Shown one piece after another: positions 29,014 through 42,107 of a stretch of 64,000 nt of DNA; position 1 is the first letter of the stretch, and every line of letters starts with the position of its first letter. A program made the position numbers and the translations under genes. The notes under the pieces were generated by a model, which was not told where the DNA came from, made no database searches, and saw nothing but the letters and a program-made list of their open reading frames with translations. Origin of the DNA: Desulfosporosinus metallidurans (GTDB lineage Bacteria; Bacillota; Desulfitobacteriia; Desulfitobacteriales; Desulfitobacteriaceae); NCBI RefSeq assembly GCF_001936615.1, contig NZ_MLBF01000009.1:62001-126000 (forward strand), given 5' to 3'.

Positions 29014-31090
29014 ATGCCCCTTGGCGCTTGGCAATAATGCCATCTGCAATCCCTTTAGGCACCTCTTCATAGTGGTCAAACTGCATCACATACACCCCAC
29101 GACCTTGTGTGGCTGAACGTAAATCGGTCGAATAGCCGAACATTTCGGAGAGTGGAACGAATCCGCGCACAACCTGGGTATTACCACGCGCTTCCATTCC
29201 CTCAATTCGTCCGCGTCGTGAGCTGATGTCTCCAATGACATCCCCCATATATTCCTCAGGGACAGTCACTTCAACTTTCATAACAGGCTCAATAATTGCA
29301 GGATCCGCTTTTAAGGCACCTGCTTTAAAGGCCATCGACCCAGCAATCTTAAAGGCCATTTCTGAAGAGTCGACATCATGATAGGAACCGTCATAGACAG
29401 TAGCACGAATATCAAGGACCGGATATCCAGCAAGGATACCATTTTGTAATGCTTCCTCAATACCAGCACCGATTGGGTTAATATATTCCCTAGGAATAAC
29501 TCCCCCGACGACTTTGTTGACAAATTCGAAACCGCTGCCTGGTTCAAGTGGCTCAAGTTCAATCCAACAATGTCCATATTGCCCACGTCCACCGGATTGA
29601 CGAACAAATTTTCCTTCGGCTTTAACAGTGCGCCGAATTGTCTCTTTATACGCAACCTGCGGACGACCTACGTCACACTGAACTTTAAACTCCCGCTGTA
29701 AGCGGTCAACAATTATCTCTAGATGGAGTTCCCCCATTCCAGCAATAATTGTTTGTCCTGTTTCTGTATCCGTATGCATTTTAAAGGTTGGATCTTCTTC
29801 CGCAAGACGAGCCAGAGCACCGCCCATTTTTTCCTGGTCAGCTTTCGTCTTAGGCTCGATCGCTACGTCAATTACCGGCTCAGGGAACACCATTTTTTCT
29901 AGGATAATCGGTGTCTTCTCATCACATAAGGTATCTCCTGTTGTCGTGTCTTTTAAACCAACTGCTGCAGCAATATCCCCCGAGCGAACCTCTTGGATAT
30001 CTTCACGATGGTTAGCGTGCATTTGCAGTATCCTGCCAACGCGCTCGCGCTTACCTTTTGTTGAGTTATAGACATAAGATCCAGCACCCAAGACACCCGA
30101 GTAAACCCTGAAAAACGCTAGTTTCCCCACGAATGGGTCGGCCATGATCTTGAAAGCCAACGCAGAGAAAGCCGCGCTGTCAGAAGCCGGTCTGTGATCT
30201 TCTTCTCCGGTATCCGGATGTACCCCTTTAATAGGGGGCACGTCTAAAGGAGAAGGCATGTAGTCAACTACTGCATCCAGTAACGGTTGTACACCTTTGT
30301 TTTTGAATGCCGACCCGCAAAGAACTGGAATGAACTTGTTCCCAATAACTCCGCGGCGTATGCCAGCGCGAATTTCTTGTTCCGTAAGCTCTTCCCCTTC
30401 AAGATACTTCATCATGAGTTCTTCACTAGTTTCGGAGACTGCTTCAACCAATTTATCGCGATACTCATTGGCCAACTCGACCAATTCTTCAGGGATCGCG
30501 TTATGCTCTTCAGTCGTACCCAAGTCATCGGTATACACAGTAGCAGTCATAGTCACCAAATCCACAATCCCTTTGAAGCCGTCTTCTATTCCAATCGGCA
30601 ACTGGATGGGAACAGGATTGGCGCCTAACCGGTCAGCAATCATGGAAACACCGCGGAAGAAATCCGCGCCCATTCGGTCCATTTTATTAATAAAAGCGAC
30701 CCGTGGAACATTGTATTTATCCGCCTGACGCCAAACAGTCTCGGATTGAGGTTCGACTCCGCCGACTGAACAGAACACCGCTACCGCACCATCAAGCACT
30801 CGCAGAGAGCGTTCAACTTCAACCGTGAAGTCCACGTGCCCTGGTGTGTCAATGATGTTAATACGGTTATTTCTCCATTGGCAGGTCGTCGCAGCAGATG
30901 TAATCGTGATACCGCGTTCTTGCTCTTGGACCATCCAGTCCATTGTCGCCGCGCCATCATGAACTTCTCCAATTTTATGCACACGTCCTGTGTAAAAGAG
31001 TATCCGTTCAGTAGTTGTCGTTTTCCCCGCGTCAATGTGTGCCATGATCCCAATATTACGCGTATTCTCAAGTGAAAATTGCCTAGTCAC
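29012..31090 (-). CDS. fusA: Elongation factor G
   Basis: GTPase that drives translocation. 692 residues with G1 [12 protein letters not shown] near 17-28, switch I/II marked by [11 protein letters not shown] and [11 protein letters not shown] near 82, then NKMDRMGA near 137. Domains II-V complete; the end is [16 protein letters not shown]. The GTG at 31090 has GGGGGA upstream. In the str operon between rpsG and tuf. Confidence 0.97.
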   Translation of the reverse strand: MTRQFSLENTRNIGIMAHIDAGKTTTTERILFYTGRVHKIGEVHDGAATMDWMVQEQERGITITSAATTCQWRNNRINIIDTPGHVDFTVEVERSLRVLDGAVAVFCSVGGVEPQSETVWRQADKYNVPRVAFINKMDRMGADFFRGVSMIADRLGANPVPIQLPIGIEDGFKGIVDLVTMTATVYTDDLGTTEEHNAIPEELVELANEYRDKLVEAVSETSEELMMKYLEGEELTEQEIRAGIRRGVIGNKFIPVLCGSAFKNKGVQPLLDAVVDYMPSPLDVPPIKGVHPDTGEEDHRPASDSAAFSALAFKIMADPFVGKLAFFRVYSGVLGAGSYVYNSTKGKRERVGRILQMHANHREDIQEVRSGDIAAAVGLKDTTTGDTLCDEKTPIILEKMVFPEPVIDVAIEPKTKADQEKMGGALARLAEEDPTFKMHTDTETGQTIIAGMGELHLEIIVDRLQREFKVQCDVGRPQVAYKETIRRTVKAEGKFVRQSGGRGQYGHCWIELEPLEPGSGFEFVNKVVGGVIPREYINPIGAGIEEALQNGILAGYPVLDIRATVYDGSYHDVDSSEMAFKIAGSMAFKAGALKADPAIIEPVMKVEVTVPEEYMGDVIGDISSRRGRIEGMEARGNTQVVRGFVPLSEMFGYSTDLRSATQGRGVYVMQFDHYEEVPKGIADGIIAKRQGA

Positions 31091-31129
31091 ATAGAATCCC
31101 CCTTTCTGTCAAAATAAGTGTGCCTCAAA

Positions 31130-31624
<495 letters not shown>

Positions 31625-31668
31625 TTAAAAAAGCCATTATTTCACAGTCTATCTAACTTCTTCGTTTG

Positions 31669-32088
31669 TTAAACCTTTTTAGGACGTTTAGCTCCATATT
31701 TAGAGCGTCCTTGCGAGCGTTTTTGTACAGCAGTTGTGTCCAAAGCGCCACGGATTACGTGATAACGTACGCCAGGGAGGTCTTTAATACGACCACCACG
31801 GATAAGAACCACGGAGTGTTCTTGTAAATTGTGTCCGATTCCCGGGATATAAGCTGTGACTTCAAGAGAATTACTTAAACGAACACGAGCGACTTTCCGA
31901 AGTGCGGAGTTAGGTTTTTTAGGAGTTGTCGTGTAAACCCTTATGCAAACTCCACGTTTTTGTGAGGATCCTCCTGAAGGATATTGCTTACGTTTAAGAG
32001 AGTTATAACCCCACTGCAAAGCTGGAGCTGTCGATTTTTTTTCGGCTGAGGCACGTCCTTTACGAATAAGTTGGTTAATCGTCGGCAT
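31669..32088 (-). CDS. rpsL: 30S ribosomal protein S12
   Basis: Decoding-centre protein. 139 residues with [12 protein letters not shown], the [18 protein letters not shown] segment around Lys ~58 and the [16 protein letters not shown] loop around Lys ~103, where streptomycin-resistance changes fall. Wild-type-like lysines (TPKKPNS, KDLPG) are present. GGAGGTGGAG precedes the ATG. Confidence 0.97.
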   Translation of the reverse strand: MPTINQLIRKGRASAEKKSTAPALQWGYNSLKRKQYPSGGSSQKRGVCIRVYTTTPKKPNSALRKVARVRLSNSLEVTAYIPGIGHNLQEHSVVLIRGGRIKDLPGVRYHVIRGALDTTAVQKRSQGRSKYGAKRPKKV

Positions 32089-32123
32089 GTCTCCACCTCC
32101 TTTCTAATCAAATCAATATACAA

Positions 32124-32158
32124 GGAATTGCTTGCCGCAGCATTTGACAAGCAATTCC
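32124..32158 (-). terminator. Hairpin between the L7Ae-like gene and rpsL
   Basis: GGAATTGCTTG (32124-32134) pairs perfectly with CAAGCAATTCC (32148-32158). No T-run follows on the minus strand, so this is more likely an mRNA processing or stability element than a terminator. Confidence 0.45.
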
Positions 32159-32197
32159 AAAACCTGCACTATGTGTTCGACATGTTCTAGCGGGACG

Positions 32198-32449
32198 CTA
32201 ATCTTCCAAGATGGCTGCTACCGCAGTACCTACTTCGATCCCACAAGCCTTACCAAGTTCCTTCATCGTTGGGACTTCAATTCGCTCAACTTGATGGTTA
32301 TTGCACCATTCTAGAATAGGACGAAGGACGTGCGCTTCGGCATCTTTGGCCATATACACGCATCGTACAAGCCCCTTTTCCATGGCACGCTGAGTTTGCT
32401 TCAGCCCAACTGTTTTCTGTTTGGCATGTTTGAAGGTTTCATCAAGCAT
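32198..32449 (-). CDS. L7Ae/L30e-family ribosomal protein (YbxF-like)
   Basis: A kink-turn RNA-binding protein found at the head of the str operon in Firmicutes. 83 residues from the ATG at 32449 (MLDETFKHAKQKTVGLKQTQ) with GAGGAAAG upstream; the 14 extra codons of the longest frame are dropped. Landmarks: GLVRCVYMAKDAEAH near 26 and PTMKELGKACGIEVG near 60-74. The Bacillus homologue is non-essential. Confidence 0.93.
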   Translation of the reverse strand: MLDETFKHAKQKTVGLKQTQRAMEKGLVRCVYMAKDAEAHVLRPILEWCNNHQVERIEVPTMKELGKACGIEVGTAVAAILED

Positions 32450-32481
32450 CAAAATGCTTTCCTCCCTAATCACACTATTGT

Positions 32482-32510
32482 AGTTTAGCATTTGAGTTCT
32501 AGTGTGTCAA
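32482..32510 (-). promoter_or_regulatory. Promoter of the str operon
   Basis: -35 TTGACA at 32510-32505 and -10 TAAACT at 32487-32482, spacing 17. It starts just after the rpoC stop (32521) with no terminator between, so str genes likely receive both rpoBC read-through and their own transcripts. Confidence 0.7.
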
Positions 32511-32520
32511 TAATCTTAGC

Positions 32521-35500
32521 TTATTTTGTTTCCAAGGTTTTGATAGTTCGATACCTAGACATGCCTGTTCCTGCGGGAATTAATTTACCGATGATCACAT
32601 TTTCCTTCAATCCTAGCAACGGATCGACTTTTCCTTTTATGGCCGCCTCTGTAAGCACGCGAGTGGTCTCTTGGAAAGAAGCCGCTGAGAGGAAGGAATC
32701 TGTCGCCAGTGAAGCTTTAGTAATCCCTAGCAACACAGGGTGTGCAACGGCGGGTTCCCCACCACCGGCAATAGCTCGTGTATTCTCATCTTGAAAATCA
32801 AAGACGTCAATCAAACCGCCTGGAAGCAAAGTTGTGTCGCCGGCATCATCAATTTTTACTTTACGTAACATCTGACGAACCATGACTTCGATGTGTTTGT
32901 CGTTGATATCTACCCCTTGAAGGCGGTATACCCGTTGTACTTCCCCTAAAAGATAGACCTGAACCCCACGCTGGCCTTTGACTTTTAACATATCATGCGG
33001 ATTTATGCTTCCTTCAGTCAACACGTCACCCGCTTCGACAACCTGACCTTCTTTAACGCTGAGACGTGACCCGTAGGGAATACTATAAATGATATGTTCG
33101 TCATTTTCAGTCAGAAGATCTACTTCTCTGCGTCCTTTAACTTCACTAATGGAAACTTTCCCGATCGCCTCTGAGATAATGGCTTGGCCTTTTGGTTTGC
33201 GGGCTTCAAAAAGCTCTTCTACCCGTGGTAAACCTTGGGTTATATCATCCCCTGCAACACCACCCGTGTGGAATGTGCGCATGGTCAGCTGTGTACCAGG
33301 TTCTCCAATAGACTGAGCAGCAATAATCCCGACTGCCTCACCCATTTCTACAGGACGACCAGTCGCTAAATTTCGACCGTAGCACTTCTTACAAACCCCA
33401 AAGCGTGATGTACAGGTAAGAACTGAACGAATGATTGCTGTATCAAAAACGTTAGCAATACTGATCGCCTGTTCCTCTGTTATCTCATAATCCGGGGAAG
33501 CAAGGAGTTCTCCTGTCTCCGGATGACGTAACTCTTCCAGCACAAATCGTCCGACAAGACGATCTTCCAAAGGTTCAATGATTTCAGGGCCGTCTTTAAT
33601 ATCTTCCACCATAATGCCATGCATGGTTCCGCAGTCTTCTTCCCGAACAATCACATCCTGCGAAACATCCACCAAGCGACGTGTCAGATAACCTGAGTCA
33701 GCTGTTCTCAAGGCAGTATCAGCCAGACCCTTTCTCGCGCCGTGCGAGGAGATAAAGTATTCCAAAACGGTGAGGCCTTCTCGGAAATTCGCCTTAATTG
33801 GCAACTCGATAGTACGTCCGGATGGGTCTGCCATAAGTCCCCGCATTCCCGCCAATTGCCTCAGTTGTTGAATATTACCCCGGGCACCCGACGTCGCCAT
33901 CATGTATACCGGGTTAAACTGATTAAGGGAATCCATCAAAGCCTGGGTCACTGTCTTAGTTGCTTTAGCCCAAGTTTCAATGACAAGGTTGTAACGCTCT
34001 TCATCCGTAATCAAACCCCGTCTAAATTGTTGCTCAGTTTTAGCAACCGCTGCGTCCGCATCGGTAAGGATCTGGGTTTTCTCCTCCGGAACCGTAATGT
34101 CCGTCAGACCGACGGTCATTCCTGCCCGTGTCGAGAATTTAAACCCTTGACTCTTTAGGCCGTCTAACAACTCCGCTGTCGCTTCATAGCCTGAAGTGCG
34201 ATACGTTTTAGCCACAATATCACCAAGGCCCTTTTTACCAACAACTTCATTGAAATAGCCAATTTCGGGAGGGATAACGGAATTGAAAATTAACCGCCCA
34301 ACGGTCGTCTCCAAAAGTACGCCGTTACGGCGAACTTTAATACTGGCCTGCAAGTGAACTTCTTTAGAATCATAAGCCAAAACAGCTTCATCATAATCTT
34401 TGAATATCTTGCCTTCTCCAAAAGCACCTGGCCGATCCATGGTTAAATAATACGATCCCAAAACCATATCCTGAGTTGGGGTTTGAACTGGCCGCCCGTC
34501 TTTGGGGTTTAGAATATTGTGAGATGCCAACATCAATAATCTCGCTTCAGACTGAGCCTCCGCAGATAAAGGCACGTGCACTGCCATTTGGTCTCCATCA
34601 AAGTCAGCATTATAAGCGGTACACACTAACGGATGGATCTGCAAAGCGCGACCTTCCACTAAAATTGGCTCAAATGCCTGGATTCCCAGACGGTGGAGGG
34701 TTGGGGCCCGATTAAGTAGTACTGGGTGATCCGTGATCACTTCCTCGAGAACATCCCATACTTCAGGACGAACCCGCTCAACCATCCGCTTGGCACTTTT
34801 GATATTATGAGCATGCCCCTCATTGACTAGTTTCTTCATCACAAAGGGTTTAAAGAGTTCCAAAGCCATTTCCTTAGGCAAACCGCACTGATGCAGTTTG
34901 AGATTTGGCCCAACGACAATAACGGAACGCCCGGAATAATCAACTCGTTTACCCAAGAGATTCTGCCTGAACCGTCCTTGTTTTCCCTTGAGCATATCAC
35001 TCAGGGATTTCAGTGGACGGTTTCCTGGACCTGTCACGGGACGTCCACGACGACCGTTATCAATCAATGCGTCCACCGCTTCTTGAAGCATCCGCTTCTC
35101 ATTGCGCACAATAATGTCAGGTGCGCCAAGATCCAAAAGACGCTTCAAACGGTTATTACGATTAATAACCCGTCGATAGAGGTCATTAAGGTCAGAAGTA
35201 GCAAAGCGACCGCCATCCAACTGGACCATGGGGCGCAATTCCGGCGGAATCACAGGAACTACATCCATGATCATCCATTCCGGACGGTTGCCCGAGCTTT
35301 TAAAAGCCTCAACAACTTCTAAGCGACGAATCGCTCGAATCTTACGCTGTCCTGAGACTTCTTTGAGCTCGACTCGAAGTTCGTCATTGAGTTTGTCTAA
35401 GTCCATTTCCTCCAGCAACATCTTCACAGCTTCCGCGCCCATGCTGGCTTGAAAACGATCCCCATACTTCTCACGGTATTCCCGATATTCCGTTTCAGTT

Positions 35501-35949
35501 AGGAGTTGTTTCTTCATCAATGACGTATCGCCAGAATTTGTAACAATGTAGGAGACAAAATACAACACTTTTTCCAAGGCTCGAGGAGACATGTCCAAAA
35601 GCAAGCCCATACGGCTTGGAATTCCTTTAAAATACCATATATGGGATACCGGCGCAGCAAGCACAATATGTCCCATCCGCTCACGCCGGACTTTAGAACG
35701 GGTCACTTCTACTCCACATCGGTCGCAGACAATTCCCTTATACCGAACACGTTTATATTTTCCGCAATGGCATTCCCAATCTCGTGTCGGACCAAAAATC
35801 TTTTCACAGAATAAACCTTCCCGTTCTGGCTTTAAGGTCCTATAGTTAATAGTTTCAGGTTTCTTGACTTCTCCAAACGACCACTCACGAATCATATCCG
35901 GAGAAGCTAATCCAATGCGCATGCGGTCGAAGTTATTGACGTCTAGCAA
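32521..35949 (-). CDS. rpoC: DNA-directed RNA polymerase subunit beta'
   Basis: 1142 residues. The N-terminal zinc site (CHCGKYKRV...CDRCG, about 60-79) is followed by [16 protein letters not shown] and the catalytic [12 protein letters not shown] (Mg-binding Asp triad) near 450. The second zinc site ([11 protein letters not shown]) lies near 845. It ends after [12 protein letters not shown]. The start is a TTG at 35949 ([10 protein letters not shown]) with AAAGGAG upstream. It follows rpoB by 27 bases. Confidence 0.97.
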   Translation of the reverse strand: MLDVNNFDRMRIGLASPDMIREWSFGEVKKPETINYRTLKPEREGLFCEKIFGPTRDWECHCGKYKRVRYKGIVCDRCGVEVTRSKVRRERMGHIVLAAPVSHIWYFKGIPSRMGLLLDMSPRALEKVLYFVSYIVTNSGDTSLMKKQLLTETEYREYREKYGDRFQASMGAEAVKMLLEEMDLDKLNDELRVELKEVSGQRKIRAIRRLEVVEAFKSSGNRPEWMIMDVVPVIPPELRPMVQLDGGRFATSDLNDLYRRVINRNNRLKRLLDLGAPDIIVRNEKRMLQEAVDALIDNGRRGRPVTGPGNRPLKSLSDMLKGKQGRFRQNLLGKRVDYSGRSVIVVGPNLKLHQCGLPKEMALELFKPFVMKKLVNEGHAHNIKSAKRMVERVRPEVWDVLEEVITDHPVLLNRAPTLHRLGIQAFEPILVEGRALQIHPLVCTAYNADFDGDQMAVHVPLSAEAQSEARLLMLASHNILNPKDGRPVQTPTQDMVLGSYYLTMDRPGAFGEGKIFKDYDEAVLAYDSKEVHLQASIKVRRNGVLLETTVGRLIFNSVIPPEIGYFNEVVGKKGLGDIVAKTYRTSGYEATAELLDGLKSQGFKFSTRAGMTVGLTDITVPEEKTQILTDADAAVAKTEQQFRRGLITDEERYNLVIETWAKATKTVTQALMDSLNQFNPVYMMATSGARGNIQQLRQLAGMRGLMADPSGRTIELPIKANFREGLTVLEYFISSHGARKGLADTALRTADSGYLTRRLVDVSQDVIVREEDCGTMHGIMVEDIKDGPEIIEPLEDRLVGRFVLEELRHPETGELLASPDYEITEEQAISIANVFDTAIIRSVLTCTSRFGVCKKCYGRNLATGRPVEMGEAVGIIAAQSIGEPGTQLTMRTFHTGGVAGDDITQGLPRVEELFEARKPKGQAIISEAIGKVSISEVKGRREVDLLTENDEHIIYSIPYGSRLSVKEGQVVEAGDVLTEGSINPHDMLKVKGQRGVQVYLLGEVQRVYRLQGVDINDKHIEVMVRQMLRKVKIDDAGDTTLLPGGLIDVFDFQDENTRAIAGGGEPAVAHPVLLGITKASLATDSFLSAASFQETTRVLTEAAIKGKVDPLLGLKENVIIGKLIPAGTGMSRYRTIKTLETK

Positions 35950-35976
35950 TCCTTATCGCTCCTTTCGTCCGGGGGA

Positions 35977-38900
35977 CTATTTGAGATCGCCAAGATCTAT
36001 ATCTTCTTCCTCAATGACTTCCTCATTTAATTCATCGAGCGGATCCTCTTCGTCGATCATGAGTTCCTCATCATCCTTACCAGTAAGGGCGCGAGTCGTC
36101 GGAGGCGGAAGTTCTTCATGCAGATCGATGCCCAGTTCTTTAGCTGTTTCCGTAATATCCTCGTCAGTATCATGAATCTCAATTTCCTGATCATCCGCTG
36201 ATAAGACTCTAACATCAAGTCCAAGGCTCTGCATTTCTTTGATCAATACCTTAAAAGATTCCGGAATTCCCGGTTCAGGAATGTTCTCGCCTTTAACAAT
36301 CGCTTCGTAAGTCTTCACTCGGCCCACAACATCGTCCGATTTAACAGTAAGAATTTCTTGCAACGTATAAGCTGCGCCATAAGCTTCTAAGGCCCATACT
36401 TCCATTTCCCCAAAACGTTGTCCTCCAAATTGGGCTTTACCACCCAAGGGCTGCTGTGTCACAAGAGAGTACGGTCCCGTCGAACGAGCATGAATCTTAT
36501 CGTCTACTAAATGGTGAAGTTTAAGCACATACATATATCCAACAGTGATCTTGGCGTCAAACGGGTCTCCAGTACGCCCGTCATAGAGCACGGTCTTCCC
36601 ATCGCTTGGAAGTCCAGCCTTTTCCAAAGTCTCAAAAATGTCATTTTCGGTAGCACCGTCAAAAACCGGAGTTGCAATGCGAATACCCAAAGACTTTGCG
36701 GCCCATCCCAAGTGAGTTTCAAGAACCTGGCCGATATTCATTCGAGAAGGAACGCCTAATGGATTGAGAACAATTTCAATTGGGGTGCCATCAGGCATAA
36801 AAGGCATATCTTCTTGACGCATTATGCGTGAGATAACCCCTTTATTTCCATGGCGACCAGCCACCTTGTCTCCCACAGAAATTTTCCGTTTTTGGGCGAT
36901 GTACACACGAACAAGTTCATTCACCCCGGGAGATAACTCATCCCCGTTTTCTCGGGTAAACACCTTCACATCGACAATTTTCCCCGCTTCGCCGTGAGGC
37001 ACACGTAAGGAGGTATCCCTCACCTCACGCGCCTTCTCTCCAAAAATAGCGCGTAGCAGGCGTTCTTCTGCCGTAAGCTCCGTCTCACCCTTCGGAGTGA
37101 CTTTGCCGACCAAGATATCACCAGGGCGGACTTCCGCCCCGATTCGGATGATACCACGCTCATCAAGATCCTTTAACACATCTTCTCCAACGTTAGGAAT
37201 ATCACGGGTTATTTCTTCCGGACCAAGCTTTGTGTCACGGGCATCCGATTCATACTCTTCTATGTGGATGGACGTATAGTAATCCTCTCGGATCAGTTTT
37301 TCGTTAATGAGGATAGCATCCTCGTAGTTATACCCTTCCCAGGTCATGAATGCCACTAAAACATTATGTCCCAAGGCAAGCTCCCCATGATCTGTCGACG
37401 GTCCATCTGCGACTATCTGGTTGGCTTCGACTCTCTCGCCTTTCATGACAATCGGTTTTTGGTTGATGCACGTTCCTTGGTTAGAACGCAGATACTTAAG
37501 CAGCTTATGCCTCTCAGTTGTTCCGTCGTCATGAAGAACTATTATATCGTCGGCAGTTGCCCTTTCTACGACTCCAGCCTGTTTGGTAATGGCGCAGACA
37601 CCAGAGTCCTTGGCCGTCTTATATTCCATCCCTGTTCCAACATAAGGTGAATCCGTGCGCAAGAGGGGCACAGCTTGTCGTTGCATGTTAGAACCCATCA
37701 AAGCCCTGTTCGCATCATCGTGTTCTAAGAACGGAATTAAAGCCGTTGCGATGGATACCATCTGTTTTGGGGATACGTCCATGTAATCGACCTGACTTGG
37801 AGAGACGTGTACAAAGTCGGGTCCGTGACGTCCGTCAATCTTTTCCCCTAAGAACTTTCCGTTCTCGTCAAGGGGAGCATTCGCCTGTGCTACAACATAT
37901 TTTTCTTCTTCGTCAGCGGTTAAGTAATGAATCTCATCCGTAACCCTACCATCCTCTTTATCCGCCATACGGTAAGGAGCTTCAATGAAACCATAAGGAT
38001 TAATACGTCCAAAAGTCGCTAAAGATCCAATCAAGCCAATGTTCGGGCCTTCTGGAGTCTCTACCGGACACATCCTTCCGTAGTGGGAAAAGTGAACGTC
38101 ACGCACTTCAAAACCTGCACGCTCCCTGCTCAAGCCCCCCGGTCCTAAAGCACTCAAACGACGCTTATGTGTCAACTCTGCCAACGGATTTGTTTGATCC
38201 ATGAATTGAGACAACTGGCTGCTACCAAAAAACTCCTTGATTGCAGCTACGACAGGTCGAATATTAATTAATACTTGGGGGGTAATCACTTCAACATCCT
38301 GAATGGTCATCCGTTCTCGAACCACGCGTTCCATTCGCGACAAACCTATGCGGAATTGATTCTGGAGAAGTTCTCCCACCGAGCGCAGTCGACGATTTCC
38401 TAAATGGTCGATGTCATCTTTATGTCCATCACCATCCATTAGGGCAAGCATCCGTTTAACGCTAGCCACGATATCTCCGCGAGTCAAATGCCGAACCTCC
38501 ATAGGAGGTATGTCGTCAGGGTCTTGGAAGTCTCCCAGTTTCTTATTCAGTTTATACCTTCCGACCTTAGCTAGATCGTAGCGTTTAGCATCAAAGAAAA
38601 GCGCTTCCAGCAATGAACGCGCACTATCAACGGTCGGAGGTTCCCCTGGCCTTAGCCTTTTATAGATTTCAACTAAAGCTTCTTCCGTTGACTCTGAATT
38701 GTCTCTTTCTAAGGTAGCACGGATATATTCATTATCGTTAAACAACTCTAAAATCTGTCCGTTGCTTGCATATCCCAAAGCACGAATTAGAACCGTACCT
38801 GGCAATTTCCGCGTCCGATCAACCCTGACGAAGATATTATCGTTGATATCTGATTCGAATTCTAACCAAGCTCCACGATTCGGGATAACCGTAGCACCGT

Positions 38901-39366
38901 AGAGTTTCTTTCCACTGGGATCAATCTGTTCTGCGTAATATACCCCAGGTGAGCGAACAAGTTGGCTGACGATAACACGTTCGGCGCCATTAATAATGAA
39001 CGTCCCCTTATCAGTCATCAACGGGAAATCCCCCATAAAGACTTCCTGCTCTTTGACTTCGCCTGTTTCCTTGTTTATCAGGCGTACCTTGACGCGCAAT
39101 GGCGCTGCAAAGGTTACATCTCGTTCTTTGCACTCCTCAACCTGATATTTAGCTTCTCCTAAGCTATAATCAATAAATTCTAGAACAAGATTGCCTGTGA
39201 AGTCTTGAATCGGTGAAATATCGCGAAACATATCTCGCAACCCTTCATCAAGAAACCATCGATAGGAGTTTTGCTGAATTTCAATCAAATTTGGCATGTC
39301 GAGGACTTCCCGGATTCTGGAGTAACTCCAGCGCTCCCGTCTCCCAACCTTTACAGGATAGAACAT
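35977..39366 (-). CDS. rpoB: DNA-directed RNA polymerase subunit beta
   Basis: 1129 residues, target of rifampicin. The rif-pocket segment is visible as [20 protein letters not shown] then [11 protein letters not shown] near 385-415, with Gln, Asp, His and Ser at the usual sensitive positions. The C-terminal lobe includes [15 protein letters not shown] near 825, then [20 protein letters not shown] near 995. It ends in a very acidic tail ([17 protein letters not shown]). The ATG at 39366 has GAGGGG upstream. Confidence 0.97.
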   Translation of the reverse strand: MFYPVKVGRRERWSYSRIREVLDMPNLIEIQQNSYRWFLDEGLRDMFRDISPIQDFTGNLVLEFIDYSLGEAKYQVEECKERDVTFAAPLRVKVRLINKETGEVKEQEVFMGDFPLMTDKGTFIINGAERVIVSQLVRSPGVYYAEQIDPSGKKLYGATVIPNRGAWLEFESDINDNIFVRVDRTRKLPGTVLIRALGYASNGQILELFNDNEYIRATLERDNSESTEEALVEIYKRLRPGEPPTVDSARSLLEALFFDAKRYDLAKVGRYKLNKKLGDFQDPDDIPPMEVRHLTRGDIVASVKRMLALMDGDGHKDDIDHLGNRRLRSVGELLQNQFRIGLSRMERVVRERMTIQDVEVITPQVLINIRPVVAAIKEFFGSSQLSQFMDQTNPLAELTHKRRLSALGPGGLSRERAGFEVRDVHFSHYGRMCPVETPEGPNIGLIGSLATFGRINPYGFIEAPYRMADKEDGRVTDEIHYLTADEEEKYVVAQANAPLDENGKFLGEKIDGRHGPDFVHVSPSQVDYMDVSPKQMVSIATALIPFLEHDDANRALMGSNMQRQAVPLLRTDSPYVGTGMEYKTAKDSGVCAITKQAGVVERATADDIIVLHDDGTTERHKLLKYLRSNQGTCINQKPIVMKGERVEANQIVADGPSTDHGELALGHNVLVAFMTWEGYNYEDAILINEKLIREDYYTSIHIEEYESDARDTKLGPEEITRDIPNVGEDVLKDLDERGIIRIGAEVRPGDILVGKVTPKGETELTAEERLLRAIFGEKAREVRDTSLRVPHGEAGKIVDVKVFTRENGDELSPGVNELVRVYIAQKRKISVGDKVAGRHGNKGVISRIMRQEDMPFMPDGTPIEIVLNPLGVPSRMNIGQVLETHLGWAAKSLGIRIATPVFDGATENDIFETLEKAGLPSDGKTVLYDGRTGDPFDAKITVGYMYVLKLHHLVDDKIHARSTGPYSLVTQQPLGGKAQFGGQRFGEMEVWALEAYGAAYTLQEILTVKSDDVVGRVKTYEAIVKGENIPEPGIPESFKVLIKEMQSLGLDVRVLSADDQEIEIHDTDEDITETAKELGIDLHEELPPPTTRALTGKDDEELMIDEEDPLDELNEEVIEEEDIDLGDLK

Positions 39367-39688
39367 TTGCGTTTCACCCCTCAGTGCGGTTTCCTCTACT
39401 TGAGGTACAATATATTGACATATACAGCCAAAAGCAAGGCCTTTTAATAGAACCTCGCTTCACTGTCTATGGTGTATCATTGCTGAAAATTCAAAATCGT
39501 TTCTCCTTATTATGCAACGGTTACAAGTTATTACCATAGCATGGGCATATTAAGTAATAATTCCAATTATCCATGGTAACATTTTTAAAGTATAACAAAA
39601 TGGTGGGGCGTTGTCAAGTAATACTTTGCGTATTGGTTGTAGAGAATTCATAGCAACGTTTCTACGTAATATATATCCAGCATAATTA
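39367..39688 (-). other. rpoB upstream leader
   Basis: 322 bases with no gene: the promoter (listed separately) and then a ~220-base untranslated leader. In the leader GTTACCATGG and CCATGCTATGGTAAT can pair. No riboswitch class recognised. Confidence 0.5.
39589..39617 (-). promoter_or_regulatory. Promoter of rpoB-rpoC
   Basis: -35 TTGACA at 39617-39612 and -10 TATACT at 39594-39589 with 17-base spacing, downstream of the rplL terminator. This gives rpoBC a start separate from rplJL. Confidence 0.8.
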
Positions 39689-39721
39689 AAGAAGGTACTC
39701 TCCACGAGAGAGTACCTTCTT
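39689..39721 (-). terminator. Terminator of rplJ-rplL
   Basis: A 14-bp perfect stem (39689-39702 with 39708-39721), 5-base loop, 14 bases after the rplL stop. A TTTAATTAT tract follows on the minus strand. Confidence 0.75.
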
Positions 39722-39735
39722 GACTTTTCAGGACA

Positions 39736-40110
39736 TTATTTAACTTCGACGGTTGCTCCAGCCTCAACTAATTTTGCTTTCAAAGCTTCCGCTTCGTCTT
39801 TCGAAACTTTCTCTTTCACTGCTTTTGGTGCATTGTCTACGAGATCTTTAGCCTCTTTAAGGCCCAAACCCGTTGCTTCACGAACCACTTTAATAACAGC
39901 AATTTTAGTAGCTCCGCAATTCACGAGCATGACATCAAACTCTGTTTTTTCTTCTGCAGCTTCTACAGCAGGAGCTGCAACGGCTCCAGCAACGGCTACA
40001 GGAGCAGCTGCACTTACACCAAATTCTACTTCGAACGCCTTAACGAGTTCGGATAGTTCGAGGACAGTTAACCCTTTTACAGATTCAAGAATTTCATTTA
40101 CTTTAGACAT
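39736..40110 (-). CDS. rplL: 50S ribosomal protein L7/L12
   Basis: Stalk protein that recruits translation GTPases. 124 residues: N-terminal dimerisation helices ([20 protein letters not shown]), an Ala/Val/Pro-rich hinge near 35-52 and the C-terminal domain [20 protein letters not shown], then [19 protein letters not shown]. It follows rplJ by 55 bases. Confidence 0.97.
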   Translation of the reverse strand: MSKVNEILESVKGLTVLELSELVKAFEVEFGVSAAAPVAVAGAVAAPAVEAAEEKTEFDVMLVNCGATKIAVIKVVREATGLGLKEAKDLVDNAPKAVKEKVSKDEAEALKAKLVEAGATVEVK

Positions 40111-40165
40111 TTTTATTTCCCCCTTAAAAATATGAGAGTTATTAGCTCTTCAATTAATCCACAAA

Positions 40166-40693
40166 TTATTGAGCGGTCTTGAGTTTACGCACCTCTTCCA
40201 GGGCATAACCCATTTTGCGAATCGGCCCTTGGAGTACATTGGCCATACCTGTAAGAGGCGCCTGCATACCGCGCAGGACCATAGCCAGAAGAACTTCGCG
40301 TGTAGGCAGCTCAGCAAGAGCTTTAACACCCTCAGGTCCAATTACTTTTCCTTCTAAAACACCAGCTTTAATTTTAAACGTTTTGAGTTTATTTGCTTTA
40401 GCAAACTCCATCAAAACTTTTGCTGGAGCGACAGGATCTGCACTAAAGGCAAGGGCTGTTGGTCCTTCTAGATAGGTATCAAGCCCTTCTACCCCAACTT
40501 CATTGGCAGCGCGACGCACAAGTGTATTTTTCAAAACCCGATATTCCACTCCGGCTTGACGCAGTTGAGCACGTAATTGAGTGACTTGGGCCACGGTCAA
40601 ACCACGGTAGTCGGCTAAGACGACACCAGAGGCGTTTTGAAATTTTTCCGTGATCTCCGAGACGACTTGACTTTTTTGATCAATATTAAGCAT
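40166..40693 (-). CDS. rplJ: 50S ribosomal protein L10
   Basis: Stalk base carrying L12 dimers. 175 residues from the ATG at 40693 (MLNIDQKSQVVSEITEK), with AAGGAGGTG upstream; the longer frame to 40792 runs back through the leader and is rejected. Landmarks: LADYRGLTVAQVTQLR near 25-40 and KNTLVRRAANE near 52. The C-terminal helix binds L12. Confidence 0.96.
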   Translation of the reverse strand: MLNIDQKSQVVSEITEKFQNASGVVLADYRGLTVAQVTQLRAQLRQAGVEYRVLKNTLVRRAANEVGVEGLDTYLEGPTALAFSADPVAPAKVLMEFAKANKLKTFKIKAGVLEGKVIGPEGVKALAELPTREVLLAMVLRGMQAPLTGMANVLQGPIRKMGYALEEVRKLKTAQ

Positions 40694-40857
40694 TCTGTGT
40701 GCACCTCCTTCCTTCACATAAACCCAGCAAAAAACCTCCGCGTATGCAGAGGTTAAGAATGCCAAATAAAGAGTTATCGGCGTGTCTTCCAACCTCGGCA
40801 GGATATTAAGCCTCGCGGCTCCTGCTTTCTACAGCGGTCATTATTCAACTGTCAGTA
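40694..40857 (-). promoter_or_regulatory. L10-type leader RNA of rplJ-rplL
   Basis: ~160-base untranslated leader. On the minus strand it has the conserved-looking CAGGAGCC...CTTAATATCCTGCCGAGG and AGACACGCCGATAACTC elements. These are followed by an intrinsic terminator (AACCTCTGC, ATA, CGCGGAGGTT then TTTTTT, 40754-40729) placed before the rplJ ribosome-binding site. This is the arrangement of Firmicute L10 leaders, where L10(L12)4 binding favours termination. Confidence 0.8.
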
Positions 40858-40886
40858 AGTCTATCTTATCAATGGGATGCTGTCAA
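40858..40886 (-). promoter_or_regulatory. Promoter of rplJ-rplL
   Basis: -35 TTGACA at 40886-40881 and -10 TAGACT at 40863-40858, 17 bases apart, immediately after rplA. Confidence 0.75.
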
Positions 40887-40898
40887 GGGCATCCTATG

Positions 40899-41591
40899 TT
40901 AGACAGCTTTGGTTGGGTTAATGCGCACGCCAGGTCCCATGGTTGAGGTCACTGTGACACTCCGCATGTATTGTCCCTTGGCAGCTGCAGGTTTAGCCTT
41001 AACTAAGACATCCGCCAACGTACGATAGTTCTCTAACAATTGCTCCACAGTAAATGAAGCTTTTCCGAGTGGCGCATGTATGATACCGGCCTTTTCCCCA
41101 CGATATTCAATCTTACCAGCTTTGATTTCTTTGATCGCACGTGCTACATCAAGCGTAACTGTTCCAGTTTTCGGGTTAGGCATTAATCCTTTTGGTCCGA
41201 GAACACGGCCCAATTTACCCACTAACCCCATCATGTCTGGAGTAGCTACGACAACTTCAAAGTCAAACCATCCCTGTTCAATTTTAGCAATCATATCCTC
41301 AGCGCCGACAAAATCAGCTCCAGCTTGTTCGGCTTCTTTGGCCTTATCCCCTTTAGCAAATACCAAAACTGAACGGGTTTTGCCCGTACCATTCGGAAGC
41401 ACAACGGCGCCACGAATTTGTTGGTCTGCATGACGGGTATCAATACCGAGTTTAAAAGCCACTTCAACTGTCTCGTTGAACTTCGCCTTCGCGTTATTTA
41501 ATACGATTTCTAGGGCTTCTTTTGGCTCATAGAGTGCATTACGATCAAATGATTTTACAGCCTCTTGATATCTTTTTCCCACTTTGGCCAT
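40899..41591 (-). CDS. rplA: 50S ribosomal protein L1
   Basis: L1-stalk protein moving deacylated tRNA out of the E site. 230 residues from the ATG at 41591 ([16 protein letters not shown]) with AAGGAGG upstream. Landmarks: the [20 protein letters not shown] stretch near 45-64, then [14 protein letters not shown] near 130 and [13 protein letters not shown] at the end. Confidence 0.97.
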   Translation of the reverse strand: MAKVGKRYQEAVKSFDRNALYEPKEALEIVLNNAKAKFNETVEVAFKLGIDTRHADQQIRGAVVLPNGTGKTRSVLVFAKGDKAKEAEQAGADFVGAEDMIAKIEQGWFDFEVVVATPDMMGLVGKLGRVLGPKGLMPNPKTGTVTLDVARAIKEIKAGKIEYRGEKAGIIHAPLGKASFTVEQLLENYRTLADVLVKAKPAAAKGQYMRSVTVTSTMGPGVRINPTKAV

Positions 41592-41641
41592 TCTAATAAC
41601 CTCCTTGTGGTAATGCGGGCTTAGCCCTCCCACAGCTTAAT

Positions 41642-42070
<429 letters not shown>

Positions 42071-42107
42071 TGTTTATACACCCCCTTGTTAGGATAACCT
42101 CTCATTG

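Noticed and set aside
40694..40792. Extended N-terminus for rplJ
   Set aside because: It would translate the L10 leader and its terminator; the conserved protein begins at 40693 with a strong ribosome-binding site.
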